Assembly: GCA_948099385.1 (NCBI GenBank) | Contig: CANUEZ040000164.1 | Coordinates: 3,114,501-3,178,500, forward strand | DNA length: 64,000 nucleotides | Origin: Fasciola hepatica | Lineage: Eukaryota; Platyhelminthes; Trematoda; Plagiorchiida; Fasciolidae | Direction of reading: 5' to 3' | Part shown: piece by piece, positions 10,990-21,105 of the stretch | Numbering within the stretch: the stretch's first letter is position 1 | How the letters are laid out: each line of letters starts with the position of its first letter | Position numbers and translations under genes: made by a program | The notes under the pieces: model-generated | Databases searched by the model: none | The model's input: only the letters and a program-made list of their open reading frames with translations | What the model was told of the DNA's origin: nothing

Positions 10990-12740
10990 CTTATCTGTCC
11001 CCGTGAATAAACACTGTTATCAACTATGGATCTTATAGAGTGGTAGGATACAGGAACCGAGGCTCGAAGAGCTTGTCATTCCTATTTTAGCAACTCCGAG
11101 GGCCTCTAGACTACACCCGCTAAAGATACTGGTTTTTTGGTTATATTCCCTTCGGTCCTGGAATCCGCCTGAGTCTGTAAAGTTACAAAAGGATTACTTC
11201 GGCTCAGCTCATACTGCCCCATAGGTCACAACCTGAGCCCTCCACCCGCGTTCCTAAGGAGAAGGCGGTCACATTAGAAGCTCCTAATACGTCCTCTTTT
11301 TAGTGACGAGTTAACAACAAAGTCTTGCCCAGCTGCTAGAAAAGCTCTTATCACGCCCACTCATGAGAGGGGTGGTAGACATCTTCATTACCGTTACAGG
11401 TCCAGAAGTCTGACCAACATCATCAGCTGAACTTTCAAGCCCATTCTCAAGAGTGTTTCTCCCCCATCTGCATGCAAATAAGATCTTTTACCCTCCACAA
11501 TACGTGTTTCTTCTTGACAGGTCATTCACCGCCATTAAGTTTAGTGTCATGCATAGCCTGCCAAAAGCCTACAGTGATGGCCAGCTCTTACACGCTGTAT
11601 TCATCGATTTCGCTAAAGCCTTGAACGAGGCTCCACATGCCCTCTTTTTATAAGCTGCAAACACACTGGAATACGGAGTTCTTGTTAGACATGTTACGCA
11701 CGTTCCTTCCCGACTGCACGTTTGTATTTCGGGCAGGCAACCTTTTGTCTCAACCCCTCCCAGTAACAACTAAGGTCCTACAAGGATCGTTCGCACAGTC
11801 TATTCTCACCTTGACGTGCATAAGAGGTCTTCCGACAGCCCATCCAGTGAACGTCGTCGTGTATGCGGATGGAATTTAGGGTTGAAAGCATGCAAATTGA
11901 GTCTTATAAAACAAGACTCTGGGCCGAAAATTGGAACCTCCTATTTACTGACGACAAATGTGTCAGCATGTCATTCGGCAGAAAGACTGGCCACATGGGA
12001 TTTGTTAGTGGAGCAACTACTCTGTCATGGGTTTACCAAAACAACCTTAACGGTATCCGGTTAGGTGATGACTTACTCCTTTCCCTTCACCACCAACTCT
12101 TGAGCACGTTTTCTCTCGAGGTCTAAATACGATTCAATGGTCCCCCTTGCCCATCTCCAGGGCTGGTTCCTTCATAACTTTCAGCGAGTACATCGGTCAT
12201 CTGCTGGAGTACTGCTGTCGGGAAGAGCATTCTAGTCGAGCAGGAAATCCTGAGATCCTAGAAAGGGCTCTAATGGCTCCCATTCTATCCGTAAGAGTTC
12301 CGTCCCACCTGCGACCTCCTGTGCGCCTCTCGCTCCGTGGTCTATGTCACAGTGAATAGAGGCTCGTAAGTAGTGGTCTGTTTTTCAGTTTCAACTTTTT
12401 GATCCAGGTCAAAACCATCGCCTCTTCTACGTTCGCGCAGCCTATTCCTTTCGTATCCACAGCAGGTAGGTTTTTAGGATGAAGCCATCTACTTTTCCAC
12501 GAGGTGAAGTTTCTAGTAACAGGGTTATTTCATTTTCAAAAGGCTCTTCCAGAAGGCTTTGTTCTGTCGCAGGTCAAAGCTACCTTCAGGAAAAAGTTGG
12601 GCCTAAAACTCAGTCCTTCCCAGCAACCGCTTCCCAGAAAACGAAAATTGAAGGTGAATAGGCTCCTTTTCACTACCTTCCCAAGCCTTTATCCATCCAT
12701 AAATGTCACATCCTCATTCTTCCTAAGGTGTTGTTTGTAG
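10990..12740 (+). pseudogene. Non-LTR RT relic (fourth group, 'J')
   Basis: 11340-11460 reads a PTHERGGR segment, then decayed finger blocks including L-T-N-I-I-S. 11453-11653 has PPQYVFL.DRS, opposite the QHGFL..RS block, and F-I-D-F-A-K-A, which is RT motif A with its catalytic Asp. 11637-11879 gives TFVFRAGNLLSQPLPVT..VLQGS, opposite the 'SGVxQGSVLGP' block, and ends with VVYADG, a decayed YADD (second Asp changed to Gly). 11863-12126 has the post-RT KTRLW segment and thumb. 12504-12740 ends with ALPE.FVLSQVKATFRKKLG, like the 'W..LP..V....S...FK..L' tail of non-LTR proteins. Frameshifts throughout; no endonuclease or ORF1 was recognised. Confidence 0.65.
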
Positions 12741-13679
12741 TAAGACAACGCTTTGAGTAATGTATATCTTGCTTCGGTATCTGCTCTCGTGCCATGCCTT
12801 ACTTTGCCCTCGCCTACTTCGGTGGACCTAACAGACGATAGAAGGTTTCACCAGGAACCAGGGCAGCTGGGTTCAAAGCATCGAACCAGTGTATTTCTTC
12901 AGGACTTAAAGGCACCGTGATGTATGACGACGCAGAAGTCAGGGAGAGAACCAAGGCATGCTGAATCGGGATAAGCCGAAAATAACCTTCTAAGTATAAC
13001 GGAATAGCTCTCAGTCGAAGAAGGAAGAAACGAGCTAATATAAAGGTTTTCATCCAGCGACAAAACCACGAAAAAATGGGCCGGCTCCTAGAGACATAAA
13101 AAATCGGCCATTATCTTGAGTGCTTGTCTATCTCAGTCTGGGGTCTTTCTTGTGAGGTACCGGCTAGCTTTCCCGGACTATTCACGTTGCCTCTGTTAAT
13201 CGATTGGACTGGTAACGTGGGAAAATTAGCGACTAAAATCCCGTAACCTATAGAACACCAGATCGGGCAGACGGGGTGGGTGAGCAGTGTGGAAGGCTTC
13301 GGTGCTCCGAGGGGGGCATGTCGCCAGGCATGGCAGGAACTCAGTGTGACACCCGTTGATCATGGCCCTACACGAGGCGCGCGGGACCAAGCAAGAAGTG
13401 AAATCGGCCGTACTCTGAATGTTATAAATTTAGGTGAGTATGCTTTTGATTCAAAAAAATCGTCAGGACGGGTGATAAGGCCGTCGGCGAGGCAGAGGTC
13501 GCCAAAAAACAGAAACAAATACATATTCCCTCAGAAAAAAAAGGTTGGCACCAGCTAAGGACAGCAACGGACTTGAAGCGACGCCCGGTAACCTGAAGAA
13601 CACCAGGACAGATCTGGGACGGCAAGAAGCCGTTGCGATGCCAACCCACTACACAGTGACCCTTCCTCGCAGTCCGATG
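12741..13679. other. No recognisable gene
   Basis: It includes a 79-codon minus ORF (12814-13053) with no recognised domain and a GC-richer plus ORF (13280-13558). Neither shows paralogues elsewhere in the window. Probably unassigned repeat. Confidence 0.4.
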
Positions 13680-13800
13680 GCCTATCGTGCAGTTCGCCGG
13701 CGATACCAGAAGCAAAAAACTGCCAAGATTTGTATTCTGAATCCGATTTTTCTTTCCCACTCCTCAAACACCTAGTGAACTATCTCCCGGCACACCGGTT
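13680..13800 (+). repeat. Dispersed repeat shared with 48955-49075
   Basis: 'gccggcgataccaga' here matches 'gcaggcaataccaga' there. Both are followed by '..gagatttgtattatgaa'-type sequence ('aagatttgtattctgaa' here) and by 'ctagtgaa.tatct.cc.g'. Both copies are on the plus strand. Length and identity were judged by eye. The 49-kb copy follows the 3' end of LINE G2, so this could be part of an element's tail or an unrelated repeat. Confidence 0.5.
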
Positions 13801-14814
13801 TTATTCAGACAACAAGATCGAAGCGAGCTTCAGCTTCTTAACTGTGTTTTAATTCACAACCTATGATCTGATCTGATCAGCAAAGTGCCACGGCGTCGGT
13901 TTTGCTCGTTCGTTTTATCGTTTTGTTTCCAAGAGTTTCTCCAGAAAACAAGTCGGTCTTTTGATGCGGCCAAGTAAAGTTTTATGCAATTGGTGGTGTT
14001 TTTACTATTTCAGGAGCTTTTGATGGGGAATATTTGTCAAATAAACAATGATTATAATAAGAATAAAGACAAAAGTTTGTTTCGGAGACACCCAGAGCGT
14101 GTCTTTCACGACCAAATTTTTTACGAGCGAGAAAAACTGACAGACGATGTTCATGAGATATTTAGAAACACTCAAGACAAAGGAGGGGTGAGAAGAACTA
14201 GAGGCGATAAGTGCACGCACACCAAGGAATAATGGAGGGAGTTTAAGTGAACACGGTGATGGATTCAGTTATGCTCCCCTCGAGTCTGAGAGTCATGGTC
14301 AAATGGAGGAGCTGGCTGAGCCAAGTGGAGGGTATCGGAACCTTGGAGTTTTACGTGAGATGGACCAAAAATTGGCACGAGAATTTTTATTACCAGAAGT
14401 GATGGAGAAGAAAACAGAATAGACAGAAAAAGAAGAACAAAAATTTGAGGTGTATGTCTAGGGATTGGGTGGCCATGAGCCATGTCCCATTGCAACAAAT
14501 GGACTGTGTCAATTTGAAGACAGGGAGCGACCAATGCGATACGTAAAACGTGGGTCAGATGGCATATTCATTTCAACCTTGCTTAGACAGCCAATGCCTT
14601 AGAAACCAAGATGTATGGAGTGTACACCTTACAAGCTGCCCTTCTTGGGCTTGCCAACTCGAAGTCTCCGTAGCTTATCACCGGAGCATCCGCCACAACC
14701 AAAGGCGGTGTGAATCTCCCAACCACCTCAACAATACCCAGAAATCATCACTCAGTCAACGGGACACCCCGAATTCTTCTATTTCATCTTGTTCCTCGGT
14801 TCCAATAGCCGTTA
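13801..14814. other. No recognisable gene
   Basis: Mixed-composition sequence with ORFs under 90 codons on both strands. No motif or repeat match was recognised. Confidence 0.4.
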
Positions 14815-14875
14815 ACTGATAAATAATAATTGTATATTTCTTGACCGCGGTCAATACACATGTACAAGGCTAAAT
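14815..14875 (-). repeat. Short dispersed repeat, (AAT)-edged
   Basis: 'aaataataattg' leads into 'tatatttcttgaccgcggtc' and 'acatgtacaaggc', the same string seen at 7635-7668. Confidence 0.55.
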
Positions 14876-15899
14876 ATGAGAATACAGCCGTAAATGTCGA
14901 TGTCAGGTATTCATAATTTCCAAATTCATGAATCACATAGCAACCGAAATACAACAGTAAAGTCATGTGGTGTTTGAGTGGACTAAAGTGGTAATGGTTG
15001 AAGCGCGAATTGTTAATCGGTTTCGAATTCGGGGAAGACGGTGTGGATAGCTGGACAAATGTGGGATTGCAGACATCAGCGATAGTTGGACGGTCTCTAA
15101 CGAGTAACCGGGCGGGAGAGATACCAAAAAACAAGATTAAAAATAAAGTACGCATGGAGCTATCAAAGTGCAGTCAGAGATACCAGCGGAATATAGAACA
15201 CTGATCCAGCATTGGGTAACTGTTCGTGGGGGAGCCTGTGAAATAAATGCAAGTGAGTCCGATGTGATAATGAGACAGACCTTTTGTGTAGGTGATTTAG
15301 GTGTCATGGAAATTCACATGAAGGCGAAAAACTTCACAAGGAATGCAGTGAACTTTTGAAGAGCATGAATGGTGCATGGACGCAGAATGGGCTTTCAAAG
15401 GGGAGCAGTCGGAGAAGCAGACTAATAGAGACAAACGCTACTGATGCGGCCAGGTAGAAGTTGGAAGAGTGTCAAGATAAAGTTTTCTGTATACGCGGCG
15501 AAAGGATTTATTAATCAAATTCTGTTTGTCTACGGATGGCTGGTGTACTGTTCCATAAAGACCTCGATTGCAGGTGATGGCAAGTAGAATGGTAAGGGTA
15601 GCAGGCAAAAGGGGCTAGGTTGACGAACTGGGCAGATCAGGTTGGGAAAGCAGCGGCGAGGGCTGAGTTCCGGTCATTGGTTTCGTACTGCAACGCGGAA
15701 TGAATTGAACTGCTGGAATGGAGTACCGGGAATAGTCTTCGAGTGGGTGTGGGGTGTTAGGAATCAGCTCTACGATCCGGTGAGACTTTCATGAGGGTTT
15801 GTCACTCGGGTCATGGGATTATGATCACTGGTCAGCCGTGTACTTTGCCCCATATAACGTCATCAGGCGAGAGTATAGGTTTACACTATTGATCAAGTT
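14876..15899. other. Purine-rich tract, no recognisable gene
   Basis: G- and A-rich on the plus strand, with only short ORFs. It resembles the purine-rich plus strand of the minus-oriented B repeats in composition, but I found no clear alignment. Confidence 0.4.
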
Positions 15900-16060
15900 G
15901 TCTAGTCCTTATGGTTATCCGGGGTTAAAGTCGAGTTAGCCGATGGCTACCCTAGTAACCAATGCGGTTTGAGGGAGATGAGGAGTGCGGCAGTCTGGAG
16001 AGTGTTCCAGCTGTGGGTTGGGGTTATCGTTTTAATGGAAACCAGAAAATGAGCATGCTG
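15900..16060 (-). repeat. Family B fragment
   Basis: 'ccttatggttatcc' followed about 100 bases later by 'gttccagctgtgggttg' matches the B copies at 62325/62398 and 22174/22247. The similarity fades on both sides. Confidence 0.5.
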
Positions 16061-16356
16061 TTATCTTAACAATTAGTTAGAATTTGGCTAGTAGGCCGGT
16101 CTATAAGGGATCCCCAGAAGGAGACTGGTTGCTTTCTAGGGTATTTGGGTGATAGTACAGATTTGGGGAGATATCAGGTATGTGGTGGATGAGGATTGGG
16201 GGTCCATTTCGGAAACACGAATGAAACAATTGTAGAAGGCATGGTCTGGAGGAAGAATGGGAAAATGGGAAGATGGCAGTCTGGTCGGTTCACCGGCTGT
16301 GGCCGAGGACGGCGAACAGTGAACAGGAAGGGAAACACTGGGCATTAATTCGAGAA

Positions 16357-16620
16357 TTTTTAATAACAATAATAATAATGGTATATTTCTCGGCTATGGT
16401 CGAGAGACACACGCAGGCGCATGATCATGGTGTACAGCTTTACTCGGTAGAATGAAATATTCGCAAACTTCAGGTATAAAAGCCAAAAGTGCCAGCTGTA
16501 GAAAAACATAGCCAGCGATAATTTATATGAATCACTCTAATGATGGTTTCCGCGCCAACTCTGAACCGGTTTCGGTTTTTGCGCTGGGCGGTTGCGCACA
16601 GCGGGGATATCGAGCAAGTA
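16357..16620 (-). repeat. SINE-like repeat with (AAT)n edge
   Basis: 'aataataataatggtat' is followed by 'tttctcggctatggtcgaga', 'cacgcaggcgcatg.tcatggtgta', 'gaaatattc.caaa' and 'gtagaaaaac'. The same order occurs at 55673-55900. Both copies fade after about 230 bases near 'ttccgcg'. There is no ORF conservation. I found no confident tRNA-type A and B boxes, so a LINE 3' UTR origin is equally possible. Minus orientation assumes the AAT run is the 3' tail. Confidence 0.65.
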
Positions 16621-16734
16621 GTTCATTCGTGCTGCTAAAGTTGCATTATCAACGGAAATTATGCAAGCCATAAAAAACGGCGGTTTACCGGGTATCGGCG
16701 AACAGCGAAGTTTCATATAGGAAGAAAAAAAGAT

Positions 16735-17050
16735 TGTATGGAAGTACTCTCAGGTCAGTTCAGTTCAGATCAGTTTGCACAGGACAGGTAATGGCCACGG
16801 CCAATCCAGCGTCCAGAATTCCCTCGATGGCAGGCACACCCGTCATGCATCCACCACTGCCGAGTGTATTTGATCGAATCCCCGCTACAAATGAGAGGGA
16901 AACGGAAAACCTCATCGCACGTCAACTGCGAGAGACATTATGCATCGTGAGCGTTCACTGAGACTGTATGCAACGAGCGAAAATGTCTATTAAAACAGTC
17001 CAGAGGGACCACAGTGCTCCCCGTCATCCATCTAGTTGATATACTCAAGG
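16735..17050 (-). other. Family G 3' UTR with conserved terminal block
   Basis: Read on the minus strand, 16830-16745 carries 'gaattctggacgct', 'gattggccgtggccattacc' and 'gtcctgtgcaaactga', then several CTGAA units. The same block follows the C-terminus of the plus-strand copy G2 (48767-48850). Conservation between otherwise decayed copies fits the region recognised by the element's own RT during target-primed reverse transcription (family knowledge). That role is inference. Confidence 0.7.
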
Positions 17051-18328
17051 CTAACTACGAGGAAGTATCTCGTACCACTTGCGATCTAGGACACCTTTGA
17101 AGGATTGGACGGTCTGCAGATCTACCATTTCACCAGGCAGACCGTTCCAACTGTTCACAACCCTGTTGCTGAAGAAGTGCGACCTAGCCATCAACCTAGA
17201 TCGGGCTTTTGTCAACTTCTTTTCATGTCCCCTTGTTCTGGAGTCTACGGCCACTTGGAATGGACTATCCGGTCTAAGGCCAGAAAAGCCCTTCATTACC
17301 TTGAACGTTTCTATGAGATCTCCTCGACTTCTCCTTTCGAACGAGAAAAGATTCAGGCCACAGAGTCTCTGCTCGTAGGTCTTACCCCTCTGCCCTTCAA
17401 CCATTCGCGTGGCGAGACGTTGGACTTTCCCGAGGCAGGCGACGTCCTTTTTGTAGAAGGGTGACCAAGCCCGCACGCCACCTTCTAAGTGAGGTAGCAC
17501 TATAGCCATGTAAATAGGTACGAATACCTCCGGCTTCCGGCAAGACAAAGCTGATCGCAGTCTAAAGAGCTCCCCACGAGCCTTATGCGCAGCAGCGTTG
17601 CACTGCTCCGACCATTTGAAGTCACTGTTCATGATGATCCCCAGGTCTTTAACCCTACTGGCTGCCTCTACGGTGAACAGCCCTTGATCATGAGCGACAG
17701 TTAGGCTCTCTGTTGCCCTTGACAACAAATGGCATTTTTGAGCGTTTAGAGATAAGTCCCATTTGTATGCCCAGTTCAGGACGGTACCTATTTCCCTGCC
17801 CAAGTCCGCCCTACCCTTAGATCCAAGAATCTTTACATCATCCGCAAAAATAAAGTTGGGTGACTGAAGAGTAGATGCCAGGTCATTAGTAAATAACAAG
17901 AATAGGACCAGGCCTAGGACGGATCCCTGAGGTACACCACTGGTGACATTCACCAAACTGGAGCACCTGTCCCCCACTTTGACGTTAAACGTCCTGTGGG
18001 AGAGGAAGTCCTCCAGCCACCTAAATGCCGTTCCACCTATACCGAAAGTCTCCAACTTGTATAGCGAGAGACTATAATTAACTGAGTTGAACGCCTTGCT
18101 AAAGTCCAGGTAGCATACCTCAACTTCCCTACCTTCGTCCAGTCGTCGAGTTACTTCATCTAAGAAGCACAGGAGATTGGTCAGACAAGATCTCTTTTTC
18201 AGGAATCCATGCTGCGTCGGACTTAACATGGAGTGCTCCAGTAAGTGCTGGCAGATATGGGCACGGATGATCTTCCCAAGGACCTTACTTAGGATGCTAG
18301 ATAGGCTTACCGGCCCGTAATTGTGCAC
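17051..18328 (-). CDS. Reverse transcriptase core and C-terminus of LINE G ORF2
   Basis: An open frame of 425 codons. Visible RT blocks in order: Y-G-P-V-S-L-S-S-I (residues 4-12), QHGFL (39-43), YLDFSKAF with the motif A Asp (73-80), SGVPQGSVLG (130-139), FADD catalytic box (161-164) and a post-palm region with LSLNAQKCHLL. A C-terminal connector follows with PHLE, RGKTYEQRL, LNLFSFERR and RGDLIETFKVM, ending with a W-N-x-L-P segment and a stop after ILPRS. The true protein continues upstream: stops at about 18307 and 18368 separate this ORF from the RT fingers and endonuclease, so the Met used here is arbitrary. The enzyme would copy element RNA at a nicked target in the nucleus. In motif A, 'AFNSVNY' replaces the common 'AFDSVNH'. 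Confidence 0.9.
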   Translation of the reverse strand: MHNYGPVSLSSILSKVLGKIIRAHICQHLLEHSMLSPTQHGFLKKRSCLTNLLCFLDEVTRRLDEGREVEVCYLDFSKAFNSVNYSLSLYKLETFGIGGTAFRWLEDFLSHRTFNVKVGDRCSSLVNVTSGVPQGSVLGLVLFLLFTNDLASTLQSPNFIFADDVKILGSKGRADLGREIGTVLNWAYKWDLSLNAQKCHLLSRATESLTVAHDQGLFTVEAASRVKDLGIIMNSDFKWSEQCNAAAHKARGELFRLRSALSCRKPEVFVPIYMAIVLPHLEGGVRAWSPFYKKDVACLGKVQRLATRMVEGQRGKTYEQRLCGLNLFSFERRSRGDLIETFKVMKGFSGLRPDSPFQVAVDSRTRGHEKKLTKARSRLMARSHFFSNRVVNSWNGLPGEMVDLQTVQSFKGVLDRKWYEILPRS

Positions 18329-18775
18329 AGCCGACTAAGGCCTACTCTTATGTATTCCCACGGCTGCCGCAACTTTCCAGTCCTAAGGCAGCTTACCCTG
18401 GTCCAAAATGGACCTGTACAGCCTGCATACCGATGGAGCTATGATATCCGCCAACGGCTTGATGATAGCTGGATGAATGCCATCTGGGCCTGCTGACTTG
18501 TGGCTGTTCAACTCCTGTAGGTACTTACGCACGCTTTCCTCTGATAGGTCTAGCTCGTTTAACTGAGGAGAAGGATGAACCAGAGTCAAATCTACTCGTA
18601 CCCTACTATCCATTCTATGTACACTACCAAAGTATTCCCCCGGAGAGTTTGCCTTGCCCCGGTCATCAGTGACAACACGGTGGTCTCCAATGGGTAGTGG
18701 ACCTACGGCATTCTTTGTTGAGCCTTTCGACTGTACATAGCTGTAGAATTTTTCGGCTGTTGTCTTACATACTGG
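18300..18775 (-). pseudogene. LINE G ORF2 linker and RT fingers
   Basis: The open stretch at 18613-18383 contains KYLQELNSHKSAGPDGIHPAI, the 'K.AGPDG' finger motif of non-LTR RTs, and ends GKLP followed by a stop where relatives read through into D-W-K-V-A. A second stop (SRP-stop) lies just before the core ORF. Upstream, a different frame (about 18765-18615) reads a YSYVQSKG segment and GPLPIGD..VVTDD, which links it to the endonuclease ORF after a single frameshift near 18760. The G2 copy has the matching frame at 46935-47270. Confidence 0.85.
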
Positions 18776-19971
18776 GCCAATTTGAGCTCAAATTCCTGCT
18801 TGGAAGTTCTCAGAAGGCTCACAGTCTCGTTTTTGAGCTTTGTATAGCGGTTCCAGGCTAGCTGACTGCCGGAAGCTTTGTACTGCTTCCAGGAGCAGTT
18901 TCTACGTTTCATAGCTTTGGCTATTGCAGCCTTCCACCACATTGGTTTGCCCTCCCCACTCCTTCGTTCTAAAGGTGCGAACTCTTTCTGTAGGGCAGTT
19001 TGAAATCCCTTTATGGTCTGCCAGCGCTCCTTGACAGTAGCCCTCTCTCTTGTGTCCCAGGTCAAACCCATCGCTTTATTACGAAGCCTATCCATGTCCA
19101 TACTACCGAAGTGTCTGAAAAACCTTGAAGGTAATTTGGGTTGCCGCATGCATAGGACGATTTTGACACACACGTGGTCACTCTTGCCCAGCGTTGCACA
19201 ATAATGCAGTCCAGACACGTCGCTGGGTAAGTCTGTTATTGCTAGATCTAGCAAGGATGGATGGCATCCAGTTCTATATCTGATATTTTCCCTAATGTGC
19301 TGGCGCAACGCATTGGCATGCAGCCATTCTAAGTAGGTTTGCTCCTCCGATCTCGGCACGCAGGCTTCAGCCACCCAGTCAATGTGCGGAAGATTGAAGT
19401 CACCCACTATGAGGGTCTTTTGTGCGTCCTTAACTAGTTCAATCAAAGTCCGCAGTAAGCAAACATCCTCTTCGTGGTCAGTGCTTGGTGCCCTGTAGAC
19501 ACAGACAACGGTAACCCTTCTGCCTGGAAGGATGATCGTAACGGCGCTTAACTGGATATTACGAGTACACATCTTGGTCTAAGTCTCAAGGTGGTTTTTA
19601 CCTGACCTTACGAGGATGGATACCCCACCGCCAAGGCGATCTTGTTCTTGATCCTGCCTATAGACTGCAAAACCGTTACTTATTAGGCCTGGCACATGGT
19701 CTTCTTCAGGAGGCCACTATTCCGTGACGGTAACCATTGACGCTTTCTGCTCGTCAGCGGTTTTGAAGAGTTCCGCCCATTTGTTTCTAATACTACACGC
19801 GTTAGTACATAACACCACCGCGTTTGCTCCGTCGCATAGGTGTCTTTTGTTATTCATTCCTGTCTGTTTCTCAGCCTCAACGCCTAAGATGACGACACGT
19901 TTTTTGCTCCGGATGTCCCCACTGGGGTGCATGAAGCCGGCTGACGATCCAGAATTTCCGACGATTCCCAA
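18703..19971 (-). pseudogene. LINE G APE-type endonuclease
   Basis: 19971-19717 holds the endonuclease start: N-A-C-S-I-R-N-K (with the motif 1 Asn) and a segment ending V-T-V-T-E, followed directly by a stop where relatives have the T-E-T-W-L block. A second stop lies just before 19572. The 289-codon frame 19572-18703 carries VCVYRAPS, the catalytic GDFNLPHIDW motif, LDLAITD and the C-terminal S-D-H motif (GKSDHVCV). It ends out of frame because of the indel near 18760. The domain would nick chromosomal DNA to prime reverse transcription. With its two stops and one frameshift it cannot be translated as one protein. Confidence 0.85.
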
Positions 19972-20630
19972 TCCATCTCTATATGGGTTGCCACAACATC
20001 CAGAATGGCAGGGGTCGCGCTGTCATCTATCTTCGGACAGTACTGCCAATTCTCGTTTTCCAGCGCGTCTTCAATTACAACTATTTGCGACCCCGCACGT
20101 GGCTTCTTTACTACTGTCGGGGTCGGGGTCTGAGAGCCGAGTACGGCATTCCGCTGAACTTGTTGGTTTCCCACCAGCGCCCTGGCTGGTCGAGCAAGGT
20201 TACCTCCCCGGGCTAGACCTCCAGGCCTTAGTCTAAGCTCGTCTGGCACAATCTGGTATCTCCCTTCAGTAATGTGAGCCACTACTGCTGCCCTCGCCAG
20301 CAGTTTACCCCGGGGGGACTCATCGGCGAACTCCACTAGGATTGGTCTCGCACGAAGTTTACCTTTGTTCCCCAGTGGTGACTTCCATGTCTCCACTCTA
20401 TGCACCCTTCTTAGAGTAGGAGGGTACGGAACACCTGCGATTCGCAGTATATCGCGGACCCTCCTCCTATCTATGTCCTGACTGGCTTTCGGTTCCCTTA
20501 TAAAGGGTTCTTCCTGGTTAAGGATCAAGAGCCTGTGGCTTAAGACCCTGCCCATCGACAAGATCTGCCTCTGCAGATCCTTCACCTTGTTTTCCAATAC
20601 CACAAGAGCAGGGTAATCCACCCTAGCCAA
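19884..20630 (-). pseudogene. LINE G ORF1 protein, body
   Basis: An open frame of 248 codons. Residues 1-40 contain a heptad-like segment (LVVLENKVKDLQRQI) that may form a coiled coil. About 55-125 resembles the nucleic-acid-binding domain of LINE ORF1 proteins (RRRVRDILRIAGVP, RARPILVEFADE, PRGKLLARA, YQIVPDELR). The C-terminal third is basic and low complexity. The ORF tail overlaps the start of the endonuclease frame by about 90 bases, so ORF1 and ORF2 probably overlapped or lay very close. It would bind element RNA to form the RNP. The start Met is uncertain because the frame is readable further upstream (towards 20700). Confidence 0.7.
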
Positions 20631-20639
20631 CCTACCCTT

Positions 20640-21105
20640 CGAGATATAACAGTCACCCTTCTTTTTGAACTACCTTGCCCTTCTTGGCTTCTGCTCAGTC
20701 CACTGGCCCTCGTCGGTCTGCTTCAAAGGAGTTGAGGCAACGACCACCTGGCAAGCTCTCGGAACTAGTCCATTCGCTCTGATGACTGTCCTCTCAGGTG
20801 TGGATACTACTTCCGAAAACGACTGACTACAACTTGCTTGCGGTGGTTTGGGGCTTACGACTCAGTTACTACTTGGTGGGCAATGGTTCTGCCCTTGGGC
20901 CTGCAGTTTGAAGGCCAAACTGGCCGCCTCTTTGCAAGGGGCACAGACTTATTCAGCCCATGGGTTCTGTTTATAAAGGACGAAGATATCCTTTGCTATT
21001 TCTGAACACCTTGGGTGAGCCCCTCTTGCACACCTCGCACTCCATGCCATTTACCACTCGTTTTCCGCACGTAGGTGCGAGACACGGGTCAGAAACGCGT
21101 GTCAT
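20640..21105 (-). pseudogene. LINE G ORF1 N-terminus with zinc finger
   Basis: From an ATG at 21105 (minus) the frame reads C-x4-C, then a stretch of about nine residues and ECEVC, consistent with the zinc-binding (PHD-like) finger at the N-terminus of some CR1/L2 ORF1 proteins. Two stops follow near 20960. A Ser/Pro-rich stretch continues towards 20640 in other frames. Metal-ligand assignment past the second pair of Cys is unclear. Confidence 0.55.

Larger units (their letters stand above)
16735..21105 (-). mobile_element. CR1-like LINE, family G, near full length
   Basis: A two-ORF non-LTR retrotransposon on the minus strand. From its 5' side it has an ORF1 with a zinc-finger start (21105 to about 20900) and an ORF1 body (20630-19884), an APE-type endonuclease (19971 to about 18900), RT fingers (about 18760-18383), an RT core plus C-terminus (18328-17051) and a 3' UTR ending in degenerate CTGAA-like repeats (16830-16735). 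Visible lesions are few: stops in ORF1 and in the endonuclease, one frameshift near 18760 and two stops between 18383 and 18300. A 5'-truncated relative is at 46920-48860. The 5' UTR beyond 21105 cannot be delimited. Immobile as it stands, but it may be one of the younger elements here. Confidence 0.85.

Noticed and set aside
17079..17464. Plus-strand ORFs of 99 and 119 codons
   Set aside because: Antisense shadows of the intact LINE G RT ORF.
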